A stretch of 64,000 nt of DNA from Bufo bufo (Eukaryota; Chordata; Amphibia; Anura; Bufonidae), in NCBI RefSeq assembly GCF_905171765.1, contig NC_053392.1, positions 341,341,010 to 341,405,009 on the forward strand. The letters are read 5' to 3'. Position numbers and translations under genes: made by a program. Shown here piece by piece: positions 56,540 through 64,000 of the stretch (positions are counted from its first letter, which is position 1; the number at the start of each line of letters is the position of its first letter). The notes under the pieces are model-generated. The model was given only the letters and a program-made list of their open reading frames with translations. It was not told the DNA's origin and ran no database searches.

Positions 56540-57940
56540 TTGTAGTAACAAAATTCTAAAAGACAGTGTGATACATGCAACTGAAACAATTGATTACAAC
56601 GTTTATAAGGTAAAACCGCTGTGCATTAAACCTACCTGTCTGTGCTGCCACAATGACCATCTTATTCTGCCACAACCACTCTGGTTATGGTGTCAAAACT
56701 GGCAAGATAGGTGGGCAAGCATGCTCAGACGTCCCAATTGCCTTGCCAATCATGGTGTTCAGCCATTCAGTCAATCTGGGTCTGGCCAATGGGCCAGTTA
56801 AGAGACTTGATCCTGGGTGTTCTAAAGATTGTGAAACCAGAGAGACCTATGTAAATCCTAACTGTGGAAGAACAATTCCTAAGCAGATAATTTCCTACAG
56901 TACTATTAATGTTATCCTTATAAGCTTACAATATAATGAATAGTCAAAAGATAGAGAATGTCAGGGAAAGAAGTAAACAGTGTGCACAAGTCAGATTGAG
57001 GTAACGTTGGAATACTTGTTGGGAAACTTTTAGGCAAGGTTATATGGCTCTTAAAAGACGTATGCTCTGTGTGAGGGTTTAGAGTTTTGGAGGGTTGGAG
57101 AAGTTTGAATAGCATAAAAGAGAAGAACAAGGTAAGTCTTTTATGCAAAAGTGTGTGAAAGTAATTTGAGCGGTACAGAGGAGGTTGCGACAGGCCATCC
57201 CCACCTATTCCTTATTTCAATCTAACCTTTCTAATTTGTTGGTTCATTCCATTCTCACTCAGACTTTATTTTAGGCATTTATAAGTTTACTAGAAATGCT
57301 AAAGAAGAACATAGAAAATGTTTAGTCCATTCAAAGAAGAAAATACCTTCAATGAATGTTGGCTGCATTTGTTGGCACTTCGGTATTAACTGGTATTATT
57401 TAACTTTACTGTGCTCTGACCCTCCAGGAACAAATCAAAATGATGTGTTTTGGCTAAACTTCATGTTCTCCTGGACGTGTGCCATGCCTCCTGACAGCTA
57501 ACTCAGTAATCCCTTTTCTTAGAAAGTGCCTGTTAGCCTGACTGTCAAGTTTTTTAACTCTTATAGTCCCCTAGAGCAGATGCTGAAAAAAAAATTCAAA
57601 CAGACTGCCAGTTCCTGGCCAATGCCCACACAATAGCAAGCAAACAGTTAGCTTTTCAAAGACAGAAGGGCAAGTTATGCCATTATCAAGTAATCAGAGT
57701 GATGAATTTAAATGATCCACTAAACCACAGACAGTATTGAATCCACTGAGGAGAACTATGTTTTAAATGGAGTCTTAAAACCTTTTAAGACATTTTCATT
57801 ATAGGCTTCTGGGTGCTTTAGTAGCTTCCACGAGATGCAATAATATGCTGAGCCAAGACTCCAGAGTTATTTTCTTCATTTAGCATTCCACTTAACAAAT
57901 CCCTATATTGTATAATAAAATTCTTTGCATGAAAGTGTCT
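56540..57940. other. Gene-free intronic or intergenic sequence
   Basis: No convincing frame or repeat. If the minus-strand exons are real, this is their intron. Confidence 0.5.
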
Positions 57941-57949
57941 GAAACTTAC

Positions 57950-58005
57950 TCTTCCTTCTTGTCGTGATGTATCAATTTAGCACATTCCGAGGTCAAGGCA
58001 AAGAT
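57950..58005 (-). CDS. Candidate internal exon, minus-strand gene
   Basis: A 56-bp exon on the minus strand: acceptor ttttctctacacctacag, donor AGA|GTAAGT (consensus). Only one frame is open: IFALTSECAKLIHHDKKE, leaving GA. With the T at 52317 it gives ...KKED|EKSVTPGWLCL and a stop. The protein is not recognised. Confidence 0.5.
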
Positions 58006-58315
58006 CTGTAGGTGTAGAGAAAATTTATATTTAACTTTTCTTGCCTATCTTTTTAAATTATTCCACATAATGGTTTAACAGGTAAGAAACATTTAGTTCC
58101 CATTAGATTTCTGAAAATCAGCTCTAGCATACCTTCTAGTGGATTTTTTGAGTTCTCCACTTGTCTTCCAGATACAGTACAGACCAAAAGTTTGGACACA
58201 CCTTCTCATTCAAAGAGTTTTCTTTATTTTCATGACTATGAAGGCATCAAAACTATGAATTAACACATGTGGAATTATATACATAACAAACAAGTGTGAA
58301 ACAACTGAAAATATG

Positions 58316-58730
58316 TCATATTCTAGGTTCTTCAAAGTAGCCACCTTTTGCTTTGATTACTGCTTTGCACACTCTTGGCATTCTCTTGATGAGCTTCAAG
58401 AGGTAGTCCCCTGAAATGGTCTTCCAACAGTCTTGAAGGAGTTCCCAGAGATGCTTAGCACTTGTTGGCCCTTTTGCCTTCACTCTGCGGTCCAGCTCAC
58501 CCCAAACCATCTCGATTGGGTTCAGGTCTGGTGACTGTGGAGACCAGGTCATCTGGCGCAGCACCCCATCACTCTCCTTCATGGTCAAATAGCCCTTACT
58601 TTCAAAGTTTTCCCAATTTTTCGGCTGACTGACTGACCTTCATTTCTTAAAGTAATGATGGCCACTCGTTTTTCTTTACTTAGCTGCTTTTTTCTTGCTA
58701 TAATACAAATTCTAACAATCTATTCAGTAG
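58316..58730 (-). pseudogene. Tc1 transposase remnant
   Basis: The minus frame 58588-58316 is the C-terminal piece: MTWSPQSPDLNPIEMVWGEL then AKGPTSAKHLWELLQDCWKT and KAVIKAKGGYFEEPRI. Upstream (58700-58620, minus) is the N-terminal KRVAIITLRNEGQS. The catalytic middle is deleted at the same place as in 13880-14816, so the two copies descend from one deleted founder. Confidence 0.92.
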
Positions 58731-59437
58731 TATGGAAACCTGTGGGTAATGAGAAAACGCACTATGGTGTAGCAGGTTCCAAGCATCTAACGCACCATGT
58801 GAATATGAATATGAATGTGAATATTTTATATGTTTTATAGCTGTACTTTTGTCAGTATTAAATAGTTCTTACCTGACCTTTTGGTGCGCACCTGCTTCTC
58901 TTGTGACTTCTTCCTTGAGAGCTTTTTAACTTCTATGCCGGCCGCTACCCAGGTTCTGAATCGTCTATGAAAATTCCTTAAGATCTTATATACGCACCTG
59001 ACAAGTGAAGCTCTGTGAGTATAATCTATCTGCAGGCAGATTAAGTGTTGTGACATACTACACTATAGTCCTCTTTTTTCAGCAGAGTTCGACTTGGACA
59101 CCATCTATATTTCTACACGCCTTCACTAATCAGGAATCTTGTGAGTATAACCTATTTACATGTGCGTTAGATGCTTGGAACCTGCTACACCATAGTGCGT
59201 TTTCTCATTACCCACAGGTTTCCATACTAAAGTTGGATTGTGAGGTTGGCATGTGATCCCACTAGTTGAAGATTTCACAAGTGAACTCTTATACACAAAG
59301 AAGATTTTTCTCTTGCTGCGCAATCTTTTTTTTAACCATTTTCGCTAAATTTTAGACTTTTCCCACATTGTCTTCAGATTTGCAGCGCTTGAGGGAACAA
59401 GTATATATATACAGAGACTCTATCTATTTATTTTCTG
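58731..59437. mobile_element. 707-bp insertion with 14-bp target duplication and ~66-bp internal inverted repeat
   Basis: aatctattcagtag occurs at 58717-58730 and 59438-59451. The insert starts tatggaaacctgtgggtaat, and an almost perfect inverted copy of its first ~66 bp lies at 59162-59228, leaving ~210 bp outside the inverted repeat. The duplication length suggests endonuclease-primed retrotransposition. The inverted repeat is compatible with a Penelope-like non-autonomous element, but no coding sequence confirms this. Confidence 0.7.
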
Positions 59438-59835
59438 AATCTATTCAGTAGGACTATCAGCTGTGTATCCACCTGACTTCTCCTCAACGCAACTGATGGT
59501 CCCAACCCCATTTATAAGGCAAGAAATCCCACTTATTAAACCTGACAGGGCACACCTGTGAAGTGAAAACCATTTCAGGGGACTACCTCTTGAAGCTCAT
59601 TAAGAGAATGCCAAGAGTGTGCAAAGCAGTAATCAAAGCAAAAGGTGGCTACTTTGAAGAACCTAGAACTGACATATTTTCAGTTGTTTCACACTTGTTT
59701 GTTATGTATATAATTCCACATGTGTTAATTCATAGTTTTGATGTCTTCAGTGTGAATCTACAATTTTCATAGTCATGAAAATAAAGAAAACTCTTTGAAT
59801 GAGAAGGTGTGTCCAAACTTTTGGTCTGTACTGTA

Positions 59836-60657
59836 TATAGTTTGTTTTTAGCTTGGACTTGCAACCTAAACATGTGGCAGTCAAGGTCCAGTCAATGATT
59901 ATCATTGAATCTTCAGTGTACTCTGTGGCTGGTATGGTGCCTATGTAATAGTACCCTTAGTGTAAATTCAGATCCTGCAGTTAAGCTGCAGTTGATAACC
60001 ACTTTAAAAAACTGCATTTGAAAACTGCAGGCTGCATGGAGCAGCGGCGCTGGAATAGTGTGGGATTTATCAAGTGAGTCTTTTATTACTTTTTGACATT
60101 TCTCCACCCATGGCCAAATTTACATATGCTGATCTCAGTAAACCCCTGAGGGGTTTTGCTCTGGTAGACAGGCTAGCGGAGGCAGTATAGAGGCAATCAC
60201 AAAGTCTTTAACTTAAACAGTTCGATGTTTATTCACACATAAGGAAAAACAAAAAGACCATTCACAGTCTTGGTGTTTGTTCACACCATGCAATGTCCAT
60301 AAAACAAAATCATCACCTGGTTAGCAGTTTTCCACCCGCAGTCCACAGCAGGCTTTAGGGGTATGTTTCCCGACATGCGGCTCTCAGCCCTTTAGCACGG
60401 AATAAATTCATAGGTCCCAAAACACAGAGACTCCCCAGCTTCTCTGTCAGATGGAGGATAAAACACACCCACTGCTGCCGCTGACACTTAAAATTACCGG
60501 TTCTTACCTCACCGAGGTCAGGAATCTCGGTGACACATACCTTCCATCAATGACGGTCCCTTGTGCCTTCCTACACCCCTTTAAGTGAAACTGGCCACCA
60601 GAGCTACTTATGTACCGGTATTACATTTCTAATTCAACTGCCTACCCCTAAGTAAAC
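59836..60657. other. Spacer and probable old LTR
   Basis: 60140-60655 looks like a minus-strand solo LTR (AATAAA on the minus strand near 60222; plus-strand edges around 'cccctgaggggttttgctct' and 'ctaagtaaactac'), but ends and target duplication could not be fixed. No gene. Confidence 0.35.
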
Positions 60658-60659
60658 TA

Positions 60660-62285
60660 CAGTGGGATGCGAAAGTTTGGGCAACCTTGTTAATCGTCAT
60701 GATTTTCCTGTATAAATCGTTGGTTGTTACGATAAAAAATGACAGTTAAATATATCATATAGGAGACACACACAGTGATATTTGAGAAGTGAAATGAAGT
60801 TTATTGGATTTACAGAAAGTGTGCTATAATTGTTTAAACAAAATTAGGCAGGTGCATAAATTTGGGCACCACAAAAAAGAAATGAAATCAATATTTAGTA
60901 GATCCTCCATTTGCAGAAATTACAGCCTCTAAACGCTTCCTGTAGGTTCCAATGAGAGTCTGGATTCTGGTTGAAGGTATTTTGGACCATTCCTCTTTAC
61001 AAAACATCTTTAGTTCATTCAGGTTTGATGGCTTCCGAGCATGGACAGCTCTCTTTAAGTCACACCACAGATTTTCAATTATATTCAGGTCTGGGGACTG
61101 AGATGGCCATTCCAGAACATTGTACTTGTTCCTCTGCATAAATGCCTTAGTGGATTTTGAGCAGTGTTTAGGGTCGTTGTCTTGTTGAACGATCCAGCCC
61201 CGGCGCAGCTTAAGCTTTGTCACTGATTCCTGGACATTGGTCTCCAGAATCTGCTGATACTGAGTGGAATCCATGCGTCCCTCAACTTTGACAAGATTCC
61301 CAGTCCCTGCACTGGCCACACAGCCCCACAGCATGATGGAACAACCATCATAGTTTACTGTAGGTAGCAGGTGTTTTTCTTGGAATTCTGTGTTCTTTTT
61401 CCTCCATGCATAACGCCCCTTGTTATGGCCAAATAACTCAATTTTAGTTTCATCAGTCCACAGCACCTTATTCCAAAATGAAGCTGGCTTGTCCAAATGT
61501 GCTTTAGCCCACCTCAAGCGGCACTTTTTGTGCTGTGGGCGGAGAAAAGGCTTCCTCTGCATCACTCTCGTATACAGCATCTCCTTGTGTAAAGTGCGCC
61601 GAATGGTTGAACGATGCACAGTGACTCCATCTGCAGCAAGATGATGTTGTAGGTCTTTGGTGCTGGTCTGTGGGTTGACTCTGACTGTTCTCACCATTCG
61701 TCGCTTCTGTCTATCCGAGATTTTTCTTGGTCTGCCACTTCGAGCCTTAACTTGAACTTAGCCTGTGGTCTTCCATTTCCTCAATATGTTCCTAACTCTG
61801 GAAACAGACAGCTGAAATCTCTGTATCCTTCCCCTAAACCATGATGGTGAACAATCTTTGTCTTCAGGTCATTTGAGAGTTGTTTTGAGACCCCCATGTT
61901 GCTACTCTTCAGAGAAAATTAAAAGAGGAGGGAAACTTACAATTGACCCCCTTAAATACTCTTTCTCATAATTGGATTCACCTGTGTATGTAGGTCAGGG
62001 GTCACTGAGCTTACCAAGCCAATTTGAGTTCCAATAATTAGTTCTAAAGGTTTTGGAATCAATAAAATGACAACAGTGCCCAAATTTATGCACCTGCCTA
62101 ATTTTGTTTAAACAATTATAGTACACTTTCTGTAAATCCAATAAATTTCATTTCACGTCTCAAATATCACTGTTTGTGTCTCCTATATGATATATTTAAC
62201 TGACATTTTTTATTGTAACAACCAACGATTTATACAGGAAAATCATGACGATTAACAAGGTTGCCCAAACTTTCGCATCCCACTG
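60660..62285 (-). mobile_element. Full-length Tc1-like transposon
   Basis: Inverted ends cagtgggatgcgaaagtttg / caaactttcgcatcccactg with TA at 60658-60659 and 62286-62287. Long internal inverted repeats (~200 bp, 'tatcatataggagacacaca') are typical of this Tc1 subfamily. 1626 bp. Confidence 0.97.
60888..61897 (-). pseudogene. Tc1 transposase with intact catalytic domain, damaged N-terminus
   Basis: The natural start appears to be the minus ATG at 61897 (MGVSKQLSNDLKTKIV). The HTH region (61890-61700) is broken by frameshifts and stops. From 61697 a 269-codon frame is intact: VLWTDETKIELFGHNKGRYAW (first D), GCSIMLWGCVASAGTGNLVK, WIVQQDNDPKHCSKS (second D), WPSQSPDLNIIENLWCDLKR (third acidic E), ending STKY. 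So the DDE catalytic domain is complete, but most DNA-binding helices are lost. A truncated protein starting at Met61697 could retain the fold without specific end binding. Confidence 0.93.
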
Positions 62286-62287
62286 TA

Positions 62288-63460
62288 AGTAAATGAACAG
62301 AAATAAAATGAATCAATGGCAATGTAATCATAATGCTTCTAGAATAATATATTACATGTCTTTAGAAATTTGGATAGCATGCCCACCAACATTCCAGTTA
62401 GAATAATTAGACCCTTAAATGGTATAGGCAGTTTTAAAAAAAGGATATATAGATAGATAAGGGTAAAGGGTACATTGGAGTATGAACATTTGAGGACAAT
62501 TCTACCAATGAGGGTATATAAGGTTAAATTTCTTAATTAAATCACATCTTGCGATTTCATTAAGAAATGTAACCTTATATACCCTCATTGATTGTGTTGC
62601 TATTTTGTATATGGGTTAATATTTCAGTGTATGGGAAGGTAGGTTTTGGTGTTTGTGGACAATTGCCTCTATGCCTGTACTATGTCTATGCACGATACAG
62701 TGGAAAGGCTTAATGCCACACCAGCTAATACTTAGAGAATTTGGGACATTCCAGCCTGTGCATTGAGAATCTAGCAATTTTTCAGTTACTATATGGGACT
62801 ATGCAGAACAACATTTTGGAGGGAAAAAAACAAGACACAGTGAACTTTTGACTGTCTTGTTTAGCTCTGTCAGATGGTTGTTTACATATGGATACTTCTT
62901 AGTCATTCTCATGGACTTTTATTGAGTAACTATAAAAGTCTAGGGCAGCTGTGAACTGCAAAATTATTTATGTTAGGCTATGATTCTCCAGCTTCACCCC
63001 TCCCACTAGATGGTTTTGGATCAGTTAGAAACTATATAAAAGTAGGAGAGACTCTGTCAAACAGTATGAGTGACCAGAAGAAGATGCTGAAACGAGACAC
63101 CCTGCCCGGCCACTTAGCTGCAGACCAACCCCTCCAGAGAGCAAAAGCATGCAGTGTTTTCTGATTTTTTTTTTCCATAGGTTTCTCTATAGCACATAAA
63201 AACAACAGAAATACATGCAAAAAAACGCTATGAAAAAATGCATGTGTGACATATGGACACATATTAGCATACCACTAAGATATACAGTATCATCAATGCC
63301 TGACTGCTGTCACCTTTGCTGACCTGTAGAGTAAACAGAAACAGAATAGGCACAGTGCTTTTCTTGCAACTTTGTTCTAACAAATACAGGTCACAGCCAT
63401 TAAAACCTCCACAGTGTAACAGCGGTTGCTGAATGCCGATGTTCCCCTACTCACCACTGC
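62288..63460. other. Gene-free stretch with an 85-bp hairpin
   Basis: 62507-62591 is an inverted repeat (caatgagggtatataaggtt / aaccttatataccctcattg with inner arms tttcttaa/ttaagaaa). Otherwise no gene or known repeat. Confidence 0.55.
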
Positions 63461-64000
63461 AGTCCCGGGCTCCGTGTTTGGGTGAGCACTGTCCTTCCTG
63501 GCCACCTCTGTCATTGCTGCGTCCACAAAAAACTTAAGATACAAGCAGTCTCTAATCTTTGTGGTTACTTATCGGCGCTGCAGATCCACCAAGCGACGTG
63601 GGTAGAATTAGCTTCACAGTCAAAGTTACAATAAATGTTGATTGCGCTGCCTATGAGTGTAGGGTTCCAATCCCAGATTCTTATTCCAAATGAACAGTTG
63701 TTTCATCTTGTAGCCAAACAATCGGTTACCAGAGGCTGGTGCACTCACGTACACCTGCACCCTAGAGGGAAATTATAACACAAATAGTGAAGTTCCACAA
63801 GGTAGTTCCGCAATTAGCAGGTTTTATTCTACTTACAAATGGACATAAAATTTCAGCCTTAAAATCAATATGTTTTCATTAAAAGTCCACCCGACCCGGG
63901 TTTCGCCAGTCCAGCTTCGTCAGGGGCGATGGTATCCTCTTTCACAGGTGCGGTATTTATTAGACCAAGATCTCTTCCATGGACCTCCCATTGATACAAA
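63461..64000. other. Possible Penelope-like element end with hammerhead-like core
   Basis: The stretch 'gtttcgccagtccagcttcg' + 'tcaggggcg' (63900-63926) reads on the minus strand CTGACGA, a short GCT/GGC stem, then GAAAC: the conserved core order of a hammerhead ribozyme. Such motifs occur in terminal repeats of vertebrate Penelope elements. No reverse transcriptase is visible before the window ends. Confidence 0.35.

Larger units (their letters stand above)
58175..59833 (-). mobile_element. Tc1/mariner derivative with nested insertion
   Basis: Same family as 13880-14816: ends cagtacagaccaaaagtttg / its complement, TA at 58173-58174 and 59834-59835. Long inverted ends again carry the transposase 3' end on both sides. 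An unrelated element (58731-59437) splits the left part. Confidence 0.95.

Overview
The window looks like a piece of a large, repeat-swollen vertebrate genome, most likely an amphibian (anuran-like). It carries a mix typical of such genomes: several Tc1/mariner elements with TA target duplications, hAT elements with ZBED-like transposases, PIF/Harbinger-type MITEs, a CR1 LINE, an L2-like LINE, Ty3/gypsy-type LTR elements and long minisatellites. There are no bacterial-style operons, and no tRNA genes, snRNA genes or CRISPR arrays that I could see. The only rRNA-like material is two short 18S-derived stretches inside a transposon. Most open frames are transposon proteins or frames kept open by tandem repeats.

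Layout. 1-3717 is a 295-bp satellite with a tetrameric higher-order repeat. It cuts off a minus-strand block (3719-4438+) that reads LTR, a primer-binding site matching tRNA-His, then an open frame matching the N-terminus of the host PIWI protein PIWIL1. 5041-6080 is a minisatellite. 6090-17631 is nested hAT material: a degenerate ZBED-like transposase (10304-13620, minus), two stretches derived from 18S rRNA (8745-9037, 9164-9301), an inserted Tc1 element (13880-14816) and an inserted TTAA-flanked element (14868-17317) that opens with 11 consecutive hairpins. 18353-19948 is a Tc1 element and 22402-22978 a Harbinger-like MITE. 23102-28064 is a complete LTR element with paired 583-bp LTRs, a polypurine tract and a 4-bp target duplication. 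Most of its pol is gone, and it carries captured, reordered coiled-coil coding sequence from a non-muscle myosin II heavy chain. 28-39.5 kb holds LINE, solo-LTR and two related hAT transposase copies. 30246-30915 and 40395-41950 are fold-back hAT MITEs. 43-46.3 kb carries MITEs and a Tc1 with a nearly intact transposase. 46.7-51.3 kb is a CR1 LINE with two nested insertions. 58-62.3 kb holds a nested Tc1 and a Tc1 with an intact catalytic domain.

Host genes. Candidate exons with good splice signals and mostly matching phases suggest two convergent genes: plus-strand exons at 17984, (20000), 46358 and 51845, and minus-strand exons at 57950 and 52317. They would overlap tail to tail near 51.8-52.4 kb, with introns filled by transposons. 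I do not recognise either gene.

The most unusual content is the presence of two LTR-type elements in one window that each carry host protein-coding sequence (PIWIL1 and myosin rod), plus a hAT element carrying 18S rRNA sequence. Identities rest on motif recognition by eye; no database search was run.
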